Positions 16,744 to 24,601 of a DNA stretch of 35,771 nucleotides are shown piece after piece. This stretch comes from an uncultured Marivita sp. (GTDB lineage Bacteria > Pseudomonadota > Alphaproteobacteria > Rhodobacterales > Rhodobacteraceae). The notes below the pieces were generated by a model, which did no database searches, was not told the origin of the DNA, and saw nothing but the letters and a program-made list of their open reading frames with translations. The stretch covers positions 1 to 35,771 of the forward strand of contig CANNCS010000033.1 in assembly GCA_947503115.1 (NCBI GenBank). The letters are read 5' to 3'. How positions within the stretch are numbered: position 1 is the first letter of the stretch; each line of letters starts with the position of its first letter. A program made the position numbers and the translations under genes.

Positions 16744-17506
16744 TCCGATCCTCAGCATCCGCAACGTCGGAAAGACCTTCGGCGAATTCCGCGCTGTCTA
16801 TGACGTATCGCTCGACATCCGGGCGGGGACGATCACGGGCCTGATTGGCCCCAACGGCGCGGGCAAGACGACGCTTTTCAACGTGCTGACCGGTATGCTG
16901 AAGCCGACCAGCGGCACGGTGCTTCTCGACGGTCAGGACGTGACCGGGTTCGCCCCCGACGCCCTGTTCAGCCTTGGCCTTGGCCGCACCTTCCAGATCC
17001 CACGCCCCTTCGCAAAGATGAGTGTTCTGGAAAACGTCATGCTGGCTCCGATGGCGCAGGTAGGCGAACGGCTTTGGGGTCCGTTCTTTGGCGCCACCAA
17101 AATGCGCGATCAGGAAGTCGCTATTCGCAAACGCGCAATGGAGGTGCTCGATTTCGTCACCCTCGCCCCATTGGCCGATCAGGCGGCAGGGCAAATCTCG
17201 GGCGGGCAAATGAAGCTGCTGGAACTCGCTCGCATTCTGATGGGCGATCCGAAACTGATCCTGCTCGACGAACCCGCTGCCGGGGTAAACCCAAGCCTGA
17301 CACGAACGTTGATCGAAAAGATCGAAGAGCTGAACCGCGACGGCAAGACCTTTGTCATCATCGAACACGACATGGATTTCGTCATGCAGCATTGCGACCC
17401 GGTAATTGCACTGGCCGAGGGTCGCAAGGTGTTTGAAGGCACCGCCGAAGAGGCACAAAACAACCCCGTTCTGCTGGATGCCTATCTTGGGGCGCAGGTC
17501 GGATGA
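16736..17506 (+). CDS. livG: Branched-chain-type ABC transporter ATPase
   Basis: A cytoplasmic ATPase of the HAAT (LivG) class, 256 residues. Seen: Walker A GPNGAGKTT at 38-46, a Q-loop in RTFQIPRPF, the signature ISGGQMKLLELAR, Walker B LILLDEPAAGVNP and the switch IIEHDMDFV. The C-terminal end GTAEEAQNNPVLLDAYLG is the usual LivG tail. I choose the third in-frame Met (16736), because the two earlier ones lie inside the preceding reductase without a family-like extension. It pairs with livF to power the livHM permease. Confidence 0.94.
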   Translation: MADPILSIRNVGKTFGEFRAVYDVSLDIRAGTITGLIGPNGAGKTTLFNVLTGMLKPTSGTVLLDGQDVTGFAPDALFSLGLGRTFQIPRPFAKMSVLENVMLAPMAQVGERLWGPFFGATKMRDQEVAIRKRAMEVLDFVTLAPLADQAAGQISGGQMKLLELARILMGDPKLILLDEPAAGVNPSLTRTLIEKIEELNRDGKTFVIIEHDMDFVMQHCDPVIALAEGRKVFEGTAEEAQNNPVLLDAYLGAQVG

Positions 17507-18228
17507 CGGCCCTTGTCGCACGGAATATCGTCGCGGGATATATTCCCGACCTGCCGATCCTCAAAGGCGTGTCCCTGACCGCCGAAACGGCCAAGGTGAC
17601 GGTTATCATCGGCCCCAACGGCGCAGGCAAATCCACGCTGATCAAGGCCATTGCGGGTCTGGTTCCGGTTTCTGGTGGCGCAGTCCACCTTCACGGAGGC
17701 GAGATCACCAACCCGCGCCCCGACGGCATGGGCGCGTTAGGCGTGGCCTATGTGCCCCAGTCAGACAACATCTTCCGGTCTCTGACCATCCGACAGAATC
17801 TCGACCTCGTGCTGCGCAACGCTGGCAAAGAGGCGGTATCGAGACGTGATGCGCTATTCGCGCAGTTTCCGGCTTTGGCCGACAAACAGACGGAAAAGGC
17901 GGGGGCGCTGTCCGGTGGGCAGCGTCAATTCCTTGCCGTGGCGATGGCGCTGGCGATCAACCCGAGTGTCATCCTGATGGACGAACCCTCTGCCGGACTG
18001 TCCCCCAAGGCGGCGCAAGAGGTGCTTGAATACGCCCGTGCCCTGACCGAACAAGGCGTGACGATCCTGCTGGTTGAACAGAACGTCAAACAGGCGCTGC
18101 GACTAGCGGACCATTGCTATATCCTCGCGGATGGTCGCAATCAGGTTGATGGCGCGGCGGAGGAACTGCTGAACGATCCGGTGGTCGGACAAATCTACCT
18201 TGGCGGCAAACGGGTGACACCGACATGA
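17503..18228 (+). CDS. livF: Branched-chain-type ABC transporter ATPase
   Basis: The second ATPase of the importer, 241 residues. Seen: GPNGAGKST Walker A, VPQSDNIFRSLT Q-loop region, LSGGQRQFLAVAMAL signature, ILMDEPSAGLSPKAA Walker B, and ILLVEQNVKQAL with the H-loop position occupied by Gln-Asn, as is common in LivF. ATG and the livG stop overlap as ATGA, so the two subunits are made in step. Confidence 0.94.
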   Translation: MTALVARNIVAGYIPDLPILKGVSLTAETAKVTVIIGPNGAGKSTLIKAIAGLVPVSGGAVHLHGGEITNPRPDGMGALGVAYVPQSDNIFRSLTIRQNLDLVLRNAGKEAVSRRDALFAQFPALADKQTEKAGALSGGQRQFLAVAMALAINPSVILMDEPSAGLSPKAAQEVLEYARALTEQGVTILLVEQNVKQALRLADHCYILADGRNQVDGAAEELLNDPVVGQIYLGGKRVTPT

Positions 18229-19139
18229 TCCAGAACCTCGTAGACGGAGTGCTGGTCGGGTCTATCCTCTCGCTGGGGGCGATTGGGCTGACGATGGCGA
18301 TGCACATGCTGCGGTTTGCCAATTTCTCGCATGCTGAACTGCTGTCCATCGGCGCCTATGCCGCTTTGGTATTCGACGGCCTCTTCGGCGCGATTCATCC
18401 GGCCCTGGCCGAGGCGATCCCGCCTCTCAGTCTCACATGGTCGCTGACTTTGGCGTTATTGATCTCGATGGGGCTGACAGGTCTGTCGGCGGTGGCCATA
18501 GACAGACTGGTGTTCAAGCGCGTTCGCGCCAAGGGGGGCGAGCTGTCGATGGTCTTTGCGTCCTTCGGCGTCGCCATGATCATCCGCAATATCCTTGGCT
18601 TGATCTTCGGCCTGAACCCCAAGCTCTATTCGCAGGATATCGTCTTCGCCATCGTGGTCAGCCGCGACCCGTTCCTGCTGATCAAGCCGGATCAGGTCTT
18701 CACGCTGGTTGCGGCGCTGCTGATCATGTTCATCCTGCATCTCGTCCTGTCCCGAACGACTTTCGGTTACAGCCTGCGCGCCGTGGCTGAAAACCCGACG
18801 CTGGCGCAGGTGTCAGGCATCAACCTAAGTCGCATGATCGTTCTGATCTGGCTTATCGGCGGCGGACTGGCAGCGGCCGCAGGTGTTTTCTATGGCCTGA
18901 CCAACCAGATCAGCCCCGTGCTTGGCCGTGACCTGGTCCTGCCGATCTTTGCCGCGACCATCGTCGGCGGCATCGGCAGCATCTATGGCGCGGTCCTTGG
19001 CGGTTTCCTAGTCGGCCTCGCGTCCAACCTCGCGCTTGTGATCCTACCCTCGGGCTATAGCCCGGCGGTTCCGTTTCTCATCATACTTGCAGTGCTGATC
19101 CTGCGTCCGCACGGGCTGTTCGGGGAGGAACGTACATGA
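18225..19139 (+). CDS. livH: Branched-chain-type ABC transporter permease
   Basis: An inner-membrane subunit of 304 residues with about eight hydrophobic segments. Seen: the LivH-type start LVDGVLVGSILSLGAIGLTMAMHMLRFANFSHAELL and the coupling segment SLRAVAENPTLAQVSGINLSR (quoted in parts), which contacts the ATPases. It ends ILRPHGLFGEE, typical of LivH. It overlaps livF and livM by 4 bp each. Confidence 0.92.
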   Translation: MIQNLVDGVLVGSILSLGAIGLTMAMHMLRFANFSHAELLSIGAYAALVFDGLFGAIHPALAEAIPPLSLTWSLTLALLISMGLTGLSAVAIDRLVFKRVRAKGGELSMVFASFGVAMIIRNILGLIFGLNPKLYSQDIVFAIVVSRDPFLLIKPDQVFTLVAALLIMFILHLVLSRTTFGYSLRAVAENPTLAQVSGINLSRMIVLIWLIGGGLAAAAGVFYGLTNQISPVLGRDLVLPIFAATIVGGIGSIYGAVLGGFLVGLASNLALVILPSGYSPAVPFLIILAVLILRPHGLFGEERT

Positions 19140-20086
19140 TCGGTGTCATCTCATACCTCGTGTTCTTTGCCACCGTAGCGTCGATCCTGTCGATTGCGGT
19201 GCTGGGGCTGAACCTGCAATGGGGCAACACGGGTCTGTTCAACGGCGGGGTTGTCGCCTTCTTCGGGGCGGGGGCCTATGGCACCCTGATTCTTGGCGGC
19301 ACGCCGCAAGCCGGACAGTTGGGTGGGTTCGGCCTGCCGTACTTGCTGGCCCTAATAGGGGGTATGGTCTGTGCCGGAGGTGTTGCTTGGATCGTGGGGT
19401 TGCTGACGATCCGACTTAGGCATGACTACCTCGCCATTGCCACTTTCGGCGTCGCTGTCGCCTTCGAGACGATGATGCGCAACACCAACGCTTTAGGAGG
19501 CGCACAAGGTATTCGCGGGTTCGAACGCCCCCTTCGCGAGGCGCTTGGAGCCGGGTTCACTTACAACCTCGTGTTCTTTGGCTTTGTGCTGATCCTTCTG
19601 ATTGCCACCTACCTGTTCCTAGAGCGGCTGATCAAATCTCCGTTCGGGCGGCTCCTTCGAGCCATCCGGGAAGATGAGATGGCCGCGCAGTCACTGGGCA
19701 AATCTCCGTCCCGCATCCGTCTCACGTCCTTTGTTGCAGGATCGGTGGTCATGGGCCTTGCCGGTGGACTCTACGCCACTTTTTATGCCTTCATCTCTCC
19801 ACAAGACGTGCTTCCGATCCTCACCTTCCAGATCTGGGCGATGCTGATCGTCGGCGGCGCGGGCAACAACAAGGGCGCGGTGATGGGCACGTTCCTGATC
19901 TGGGCCGCATGGACTGCCAGCGGTTGGGCGCTGTCGCGCTTCGCTCCGCTGGAGGTGCAACTGTATACCGGGTCGATCCAATTCGTGCTGATCGGCTTTG
20001 TGATTGTGGGAATGCTGCTGTGGCGACCGCAGGGGATCTTCCCGGAAAGACTGGTCGTGTCGCAATCGGCACGATCCAATAAATGA
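19136..20086 (+). CDS. livM: Branched-chain-type ABC transporter permease
   Basis: The second membrane subunit, 316 residues, about ten hydrophobic segments. Seen: LGLNLQWGNTGLFNGG near the N-terminus, IRLRHDYLAIATFGVAVAFE, and the coupling helix GRLLRAIREDEMAAQSLGK, a LivM hallmark. The VGGAGNNKGAVMGTF motif follows. It ends LLWRPQGIFPE. It forms the translocation pore with livH. Confidence 0.92.
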   Translation: MIGVISYLVFFATVASILSIAVLGLNLQWGNTGLFNGGVVAFFGAGAYGTLILGGTPQAGQLGGFGLPYLLALIGGMVCAGGVAWIVGLLTIRLRHDYLAIATFGVAVAFETMMRNTNALGGAQGIRGFERPLREALGAGFTYNLVFFGFVLILLIATYLFLERLIKSPFGRLLRAIREDEMAAQSLGKSPSRIRLTSFVAGSVVMGLAGGLYATFYAFISPQDVLPILTFQIWAMLIVGGAGNNKGAVMGTFLIWAAWTASGWALSRFAPLEVQLYTGSIQFVLIGFVIVGMLLWRPQGIFPERLVVSQSARSNK

Positions 20087-20104
20087 ACAGTAGGGAGTTA
20101 CGGA

Positions 20105-21367
20105 ATGAACGGACTTAAGACCTCGGCCCTCGCACTGGGCTTTGCTGCTGGCTTTGCCAGCTTTGGAACGGACGCCGCAGCACAGGATTGCACAACCAAA
20201 ATCGGCGCGGTCCTGCCAACCTCGGTCGATTGGGGCAAGCCCATCGCTGCCACCGCACAGTATGCCGTGGATATCGCCAACGAAGCAGGCGGCGTCGCGG
20301 GCTGTCAGATGGAAATGGTTCTGCGCGACACGCAGGTCGACCCCAAGGTCGGCGTTGACGCTGCAAAGGCGCTGGTCGATTTGGATGGTGTCCAACTGTT
20401 GTTGGGGGCGGTATCGTCGGGTGTATCCATGCCGATCCTGACTTCGGTCACGGTGCCCGCAGGTGTAATGCAGATGTCCTGCTGTTCCTCGTCCACCGCC
20501 TTTACTCGTCTGGCCGAAGAGGGCAAAACCAACGGTCTCTTCTACCGCACCTTCGCCACATCTGGCGTGCAGGCGGCGGTCGGAGCCATGGTGGCCCGTG
20601 ACGCGGGCTACAAGTCGGTGGCTGTGTTCTACAAGAACGACGACTGGGGGCAAGATATCGGCGGACTGGTTGCCGATGACCTCAAAGCGCTGGGCATCGA
20701 TGTGACCGCGACTATTGCGATCAATGACGGGCAGGCGTCGTTCCGGGCCGAAGTGACCGAGGCGCTCAAGGGTAATCCTGAAGCGATCTACATGGCGCTT
20801 TATCCCAAAGAAGGTACGCAGGTCGTGCGGGAATGGATTTCGTTGGGCGGGTCGCAGAACATGATCGCCGCCAATGCGCTCAAGTCGGACGAATTCCGTG
20901 ACAATGTCGGGATGCAGTTCCTTGGCAATTTCACCGGTACCGACACTGCTTCACCGCGCACCGAATCTGCGGATGCCTTTGTCACGGCGTATACCGCAAA
21001 GTTCGATGGTCCGCCGAACGGCCCCGGTCTAGCCAACAGCTATGACGCCACCATGATCGCCCTTATGGCAATGCATGCGGCGGGCAAGGACGCCACTGGC
21101 GCCGACATTGCCGCCAAGGTGGCGTCTATCACTGACTCCAATGGAACACCCGTCACCGCCGATGCGGCCGGTTTCAGCATGGCGAAAGAGGTGCTCGACG
21201 GTGGTGGAACCGTGTCCTATCAGGGCGCGACGGGTAACGTGCAGTTCGACAAGAACGGTGACGTGTCTGCTCCGGCAGTGACGTGGACCTTTTCCGAGGG
21301 CGGTATCGAAGAGCAGAAGTACATCTCGCTTACAGAGGTGAACGACTTCATGGCGTCTTTGAACTGA
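20105..21367 (+). CDS. livK: Periplasmic substrate-binding protein of the Liv-type importer
   Basis: A 420-residue type I periplasmic binding protein (Peripla_BP_6). Seen: a signal peptide ending near AAA-QDC at about 25, a first lobe with IGAVLPTSVDWGKP and ANEAGGVAG, a LLGAVSSGVSMP loop that should line the ligand cleft, a QMSCCSSSTAFT stretch with an uncommon Cys pair where amino-acid binders often have Ser/Thr residues, and the hinge SVAVFYKNDDWGQD. Ligand unknown; the cleft does not obviously match leucine or amide binders. AGGGAG precedes the ATG. It is last in the operon and is followed by a strong terminator. Confidence 0.9.
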   Translation: MNGLKTSALALGFAAGFASFGTDAAAQDCTTKIGAVLPTSVDWGKPIAATAQYAVDIANEAGGVAGCQMEMVLRDTQVDPKVGVDAAKALVDLDGVQLLLGAVSSGVSMPILTSVTVPAGVMQMSCCSSSTAFTRLAEEGKTNGLFYRTFATSGVQAAVGAMVARDAGYKSVAVFYKNDDWGQDIGGLVADDLKALGIDVTATIAINDGQASFRAEVTEALKGNPEAIYMALYPKEGTQVVREWISLGGSQNMIAANALKSDEFRDNVGMQFLGNFTGTDTASPRTESADAFVTAYTAKFDGPPNGPGLANSYDATMIALMAMHAAGKDATGADIAAKVASITDSNGTPVTADAAGFSMAKEVLDGGGTVSYQGATGNVQFDKNGDVSAPAVTWTFSEGGIEEQKYISLTEVNDFMASLN

Positions 21368-21400
21368 AGCCAGTTTCGAATTGGCTGCGCCAATCCGATA

Positions 21401-21431
21401 AGGGACGATGCGATCACGCATCGTCCTTTTT
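21401..21431 (+). terminator. Rho-independent terminator after livK
   Basis: GGACGATGCG (21403-21412) pairs perfectly with CGCATCGTCC (21417-21426) around an ATCA loop, followed by five Ts. It is 34 bp after the livK stop and closes the seven-gene operon. Confidence 0.9.
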
Positions 21432-21436
21432 CGTGC

Positions 21437-21507
21437 CGAAAAAGTAGGGGCGCTGCCCCCGTCGCCCGATGGGCGACGCCCACGAGGTATTTGGGAAACA
21501 GAGAAGT
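21437..21507. repeat. GC-rich double-hairpin intergenic repeat
   Basis: Two adjacent hairpins, GGGGC-GCT-GCCCC (21447-21459 region) and GTCGCCC-GAT-GGGCGAC (21461-21477), are followed by the tail CACGAGGTATTTGGGAAACA. From memory, very similar blocks ending in GAGGTATTT or GAGTATTTTT and GAAAAGAGAA occur after terminators in many Rhodobacteraceae chromosomes. Only one copy is present in this window. Confidence 0.4.
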
Positions 21508-21864
21508 AGGCCGGGTGCGTGCTCCGCATGATCCTGCATAATTTTTGAACAGCAGTGGTGTTGGGTTGGAATGGCCCATAAAGCCACTTGTATGGTGCGG
21601 TCGCAGCGCAGTTGCGCTTGCAACTGTGCATCGCGCAATTTTTTTGTGATTTTATCCACAGGTTGTGGCACTATACGCGCTCACCACATCGGATAGACTT
21701 CTCCACAACTTATTGCGTTTGTCAGGGAATTATCGCTTTACGCGACCGCTCTTGGCATGCAGCATATGTTGTAGGGGGAATAGCAAATTTACGCAGCCCC
21801 TAGAGCAGGCATCGAAAGGTAGGGTTAAGCCCGCCTTTCCGCACAGGCAACAGGAGGCGGCATT
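21508..21864. other. Non-coding stretch with two DnaA-box matches
   Basis: No credible gene lies here. A perfect DnaA box, TTATCCACA, occurs at 21652-21660, and a one-mismatch box, TTCTCCACA, at 21699-21707, same strand, 47 bp apart. An AT-rich run (CAATTTTTTTGTGATTTT) lies directly before the first. The inverted CCACA-GG-TTGTGG (21656-21668) overlaps it. The stretch also serves as the leader of the YbjN-like gene. The neighbours are not those usually found at an alphaproteobacterial oriC, so a DnaA-controlled promoter is likelier than an origin. Confidence 0.4.
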
Positions 21865-22365
21865 ATGGCCCTGTCCGAGCAGTATCTTGAAGATGACATC
21901 CACCCGATTGATATCGTTGAACACATCGCCGAGCATCATGACTGGGATTTCGATCGCATTGCGGAAGACCAGATTGCGATGGCAGTCGAAGGGCAATGGC
22001 GGACCTATTCGATCACGCTGGCATGGTCCCCTTATGATGAAACGCTTCGCCTGATTTGCACTTTTGACATGGAACCACCCGCAGACCGGATGCCGGCGCT
22101 GTTCGAGAGCCTGAACTTGGTCAATGATCAGTGTTGGGCCGGCGCATTTTCCTACTGGGCCGATGCCAAGCTGATGGTCTATCGCTACGGTCTGGTTCTG
22201 GCAGGTGGAAATGTTGCCAGTGCCGAACAGATCGATACGATGATCAATTGCGCCGTCATGAGTGCTGAACGCTATTACCCCGCGTTCCAACTGGTCGTCT
22301 GGGGCAATCGTGCTCCGAAAGATGCGCTTCAGGTCGCCATTGCAGAGGCCTACGGCCGCGCGTAA
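21865..22365 (+). CDS. YbjN-domain protein
   Basis: A 166-residue acidic cytoplasmic protein resembling YbjN/type III chaperone-like folds. Seen: LEDDIHPIDIVEHIAEHHDW, a central beta-rich part (YSITLAWSPYDETLRLICTFDM), and NDQCWAGAFSYWADAKLMVYRYGLVLAGG. No catalytic motif. GGAGG lies 9 nt before the ATG. It directly precedes proC in the same direction (36 bp). The pairing is common in Rhodobacteraceae as I recall, but the role is unknown. Confidence 0.8.
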   Translation: MALSEQYLEDDIHPIDIVEHIAEHHDWDFDRIAEDQIAMAVEGQWRTYSITLAWSPYDETLRLICTFDMEPPADRMPALFESLNLVNDQCWAGAFSYWADAKLMVYRYGLVLAGGNVASAEQIDTMINCAVMSAERYYPAFQLVVWGNRAPKDALQVAIAEAYGRA

Positions 22366-22401
22366 CACTTGCCCCCGACGCAATAAAACGTGGGGGGCTT
22401 C

Positions 22402-23217
22402 ATGCAGAATTCCGATATCGCCAAGCGTGGGCTTGTTCTTTTGGGCTGTGGCAAGATGGGCTCGGCCATGCTCGAAGGTTGGTTGGCTGGAGGGCTGCCC
22501 GCAAACGCGGTCTGGGTGACCGACCCGAACCCGTCAGATTGGGTGCTGGCACAAGGCGTACATCTGAATGCGGATTTGCCGGACAACCCGGCCATCGTGC
22601 TGGTTGCGGTTAAGCCTCAGATCATGCGCGACGCGTTGCCAACACTGGCGCGGCTGGGCAACGGTGACACCACTTTCCTGTCGGTTGCCGCGGGTATCAC
22701 CATTGCCACTTTCGAAGAGATGCTGGGCGACAAGACGCCGGTGATCCGGTCAATCCCAAACACGCCCGCTGCTGTAAAGCAGGGCATTACGGCGATCATC
22801 GGCAATGCCAAGGTGACCGAGGCGCAGTTGCAGATGGCGGAAACGCTGCTGTCAGCCATTGGTCAGACCGTACGCCTTGAAACCGAAGATCAGATGGATG
22901 CAGTCACCGGTCTTAGTGGGTCTGGACCGGCGTATGTGTTTCATATGATCGAATGCCTGGCTCGCGCCGGTGAAGCGCAGGGGCTGGACCCTGAATTGGC
23001 GATGACATTGGCCAAGGCCACCGTGGCCGGTTCTGGTACTTTGGCGATGCAGGCTGATGAGACCCCGAGCCAGTTGCGCGTCAACGTGACCAGCCCCAAC
23101 GGTACCACGCAGGCGGGACTGAACGTGCTGATGGACGAAGAAGCAGGTTTGCCGCCGCTAATCGCCAAAACCATCGATGCCGCGACGAAGCGGTCCAAGG
23201 AGTTGGCAAATGGTTGA
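22402..23217 (+). CDS. proC: Pyrroline-5-carboxylate reductase
   Basis: The last step of proline synthesis, NAD(P)H-dependent, cytoplasmic. It has 271 residues. Seen: the Rossmann GCGKMGSAMLEGW near residue 15, SIPNTPAAVKQGITAI, and the C-terminal signature AVTGLSGSGPAYVF...LRVNVTSPNGTTQAGL, which holds the active-site Ser and Thr residues. The ATG at 22402 is preceded by GGGGGG; a GTG four codons earlier is less likely. The stop overlaps the next gene by 8 bp. Confidence 0.96.
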   Translation: MQNSDIAKRGLVLLGCGKMGSAMLEGWLAGGLPANAVWVTDPNPSDWVLAQGVHLNADLPDNPAIVLVAVKPQIMRDALPTLARLGNGDTTFLSVAAGITIATFEEMLGDKTPVIRSIPNTPAAVKQGITAIIGNAKVTEAQLQMAETLLSAIGQTVRLETEDQMDAVTGLSGSGPAYVFHMIECLARAGEAQGLDPELAMTLAKATVAGSGTLAMQADETPSQLRVNVTSPNGTTQAGLNVLMDEEAGLPPLIAKTIDAATKRSKELANG

Positions 23218-23551
23218 TCAGATCACGTTCGACGATTTTATGAAGGTGGACATTCGCGTGGGCACCGTCATTCAAGCCGAATCGTTTCCCGAAGCGCGTA
23301 AACCTGCGATTAAACTGTGGGTCGACTACGGCGGCGAAATCGGCGTCAAGAAGTCTTCGGCCCAGATCACCGTGCATTATGACCCAGGTACGCTGGTCGG
23401 AAAGAAAGTGATGGGTGTTGTCAATTTCCCACCCCGCCAGATTGGGCCCTTCATGTCCGAGGCGCTGGTTCTAGGTTTTTATGACGCGGGTGAGGCGATT
23501 GTCTTGGCTGTACCTGACAAAGACACCCCGAACGGAGCGCGCCTGTGCTGA
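23210..23551 (+). CDS. CsaA/YgjH-like tRNA-binding-domain protein
   Basis: A 113-residue protein consisting of one OB-fold tRNA_bind domain (EMAP-II/Trbp111 type). Seen: FMKVDIRVGTVIQAESFPEARKPA, the classic start of this domain, then VNFPPRQIGPFMSEALVLGF and ending in PNGARLC. CsaA members bind tRNA or act as export chaperones. It lies within a coupled string, overlapping proC and the following dehydrogenase. Confidence 0.9.
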   Translation: MVDQITFDDFMKVDIRVGTVIQAESFPEARKPAIKLWVDYGGEIGVKKSSAQITVHYDPGTLVGKKVMGVVNFPPRQIGPFMSEALVLGFYDAGEAIVLAVPDKDTPNGARLC

Positions 23552-24498
23552 AACTACTGATCACCCGCAAACTTCCTGATCCGGTGCTGTCCAAGGCGCG
23601 GGACGTGTTCGACGTAACGGTGCGCGACAATACCGCGCCGCTAAGCCGTGAAGAGCTTCTTCAAAGTTTGACCGACTACGATGTGGTTCTGCCCACATTG
23701 GGCGATGCCTACAGCGCTGACATCTTTGCCGCGGTGCCTGAGAAACGCACCAAGCTGCTGGCGAATTTCGGAGTGGGGTACAACCACATCGACGCGCGCG
23801 CGGCGCGGGCCGCCGGGATTGATGTCACCAACACCCCCGGGGCGGTGACTGACGCCACCGCCGATATCGCACTGACCCTGATGCTGATGACCTGCCGTCG
23901 CGCGGGTGAGGGCGAACGCATGGTTCGGGCGGGACAGTGGGAAGGCTGGCATCCGACGCAGCTTTTGGGGCTGCATATGTCTGGCAAGACGTTGGGTGTT
24001 GTTGGTATGGGCCGCATCGGTCAGGCCATCGCTCAGCGGGCACATTTTGGCTTTGGCATGTCAGTCAAATTTTACAACCGATCCCCGAAAGACGTGTCAT
24101 TCCCTGCGGAACAGGTGGCTGAATTGACGGACCTTGCCGCGCAGGTGGATGTGCTGGTCGTCGCAGTGCCCGGCGGAGTAGAGACCCATCACCTTATTAA
24201 CGCGTCAGTCCTGAACGCCATGCAACCTCATGCGCATGTGGTGAACATTGCCCGCGGGGATGTTGTGAATGAGACTGATCTGATCGCTGCCTTGTCGAAC
24301 GGCCAGATCGCGGGTGCAGGGCTCGATGTTTACGAATTCGAACCCAAGGTGCCGCAGGCGCTGATCGACATGGAGAACGTCACGCTTCTGCCGCATCTGG
24401 GCACGGCCGCACTTGAGGTTCGAACGGCTATGGGGCTGATGGCGGTCGACAATGCGACTGCATTTGCCAATGGTGAGCCCCTTCCCAACGCGGTTTAA
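23545..24498 (+). CDS. D-2-hydroxyacid dehydrogenase (glyoxylate/hydroxypyruvate reductase-like)
   Basis: A 317-residue NAD(P)H oxidoreductase. Seen: GVGYNHIDARAARAAGI, the Rossmann loop GKTLGVVGMGRIGQAIAQRA, the substrate Arg in NIARGDVVNE, the Glu region YEFEPKVP, and the catalytic His in LLPHLGTA. These fit glyoxylate/hydroxypyruvate reductases, but other D-2-hydroxyacids are possible. The start is GTG at 23545, overlapping the previous stop by 7 bp, with GGAG 8 nt upstream; there is no ATG in a sensible place. Confidence 0.9.
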   Translation: MLKLLITRKLPDPVLSKARDVFDVTVRDNTAPLSREELLQSLTDYDVVLPTLGDAYSADIFAAVPEKRTKLLANFGVGYNHIDARAARAAGIDVTNTPGAVTDATADIALTLMLMTCRRAGEGERMVRAGQWEGWHPTQLLGLHMSGKTLGVVGMGRIGQAIAQRAHFGFGMSVKFYNRSPKDVSFPAEQVAELTDLAAQVDVLVVAVPGGVETHHLINASVLNAMQPHAHVVNIARGDVVNETDLIAALSNGQIAGAGLDVYEFEPKVPQALIDMENVTLLPHLGTAALEVRTAMGLMAVDNATAFANGEPLPNAV

Positions 24499-24561
24499 AC
24501 TTCGCGTTCTCTGGGATGATTGTTCCGAAGTCGCGCAGCGTCGCACTTGACCCCGACGCGT

Positions 24562-24597
24562 GCGTGCAGTCTGGTCCCTGCACGCAAAAAGGACCAG
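24562..24597 (+). promoter_or_regulatory. H-type RNA pseudoknot sequestering the Shine-Dalgarno of the FabH-like gene
   Basis: Seen: stem 1 is GCGTGCAG (24562-24569) with CTGCACGC (24578-24585), 8 bp, no mismatch. Its loop holds CTGGTCC (24571-24577), which is fully complementary to GGACCAG (24591-24597), 7 bp. Loops are 1 nt (T24570), 0 nt, and AAAAA (24586-24590). The second stem covers the GGA of the Shine-Dalgarno AAGGA (24589-24593), 8 nt before the ATG. A 1-nt L1 across a 6-7 bp stem and an A-rich L3 are classic H-type pseudoknot geometry. Inference: a ligand- or protein-controlled translational switch. Confidence 0.6.
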
Positions 24598-24601
24598 TGC
24601 C

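Noticed and set aside
16685-17521. 278-residue minus-strand frame
   Set aside because: Antisense to livG; composition is that of a reverse-complement shadow.
19691-20653. 320-residue minus-strand frame
   Set aside because: Antisense to livM and livK, Gly/His/Arg-rich, no domain.
21588-21803. 71-residue plus-strand frame in the long gap
   Set aside because: No Shine-Dalgarno, unusual composition, and it spans the DnaA boxes.
24547-24552. TTGACC as a -35 for the FabH-like gene
   Set aside because: No -10-like hexamer at 16-18 bp downstream; the start of this transcript is unknown.
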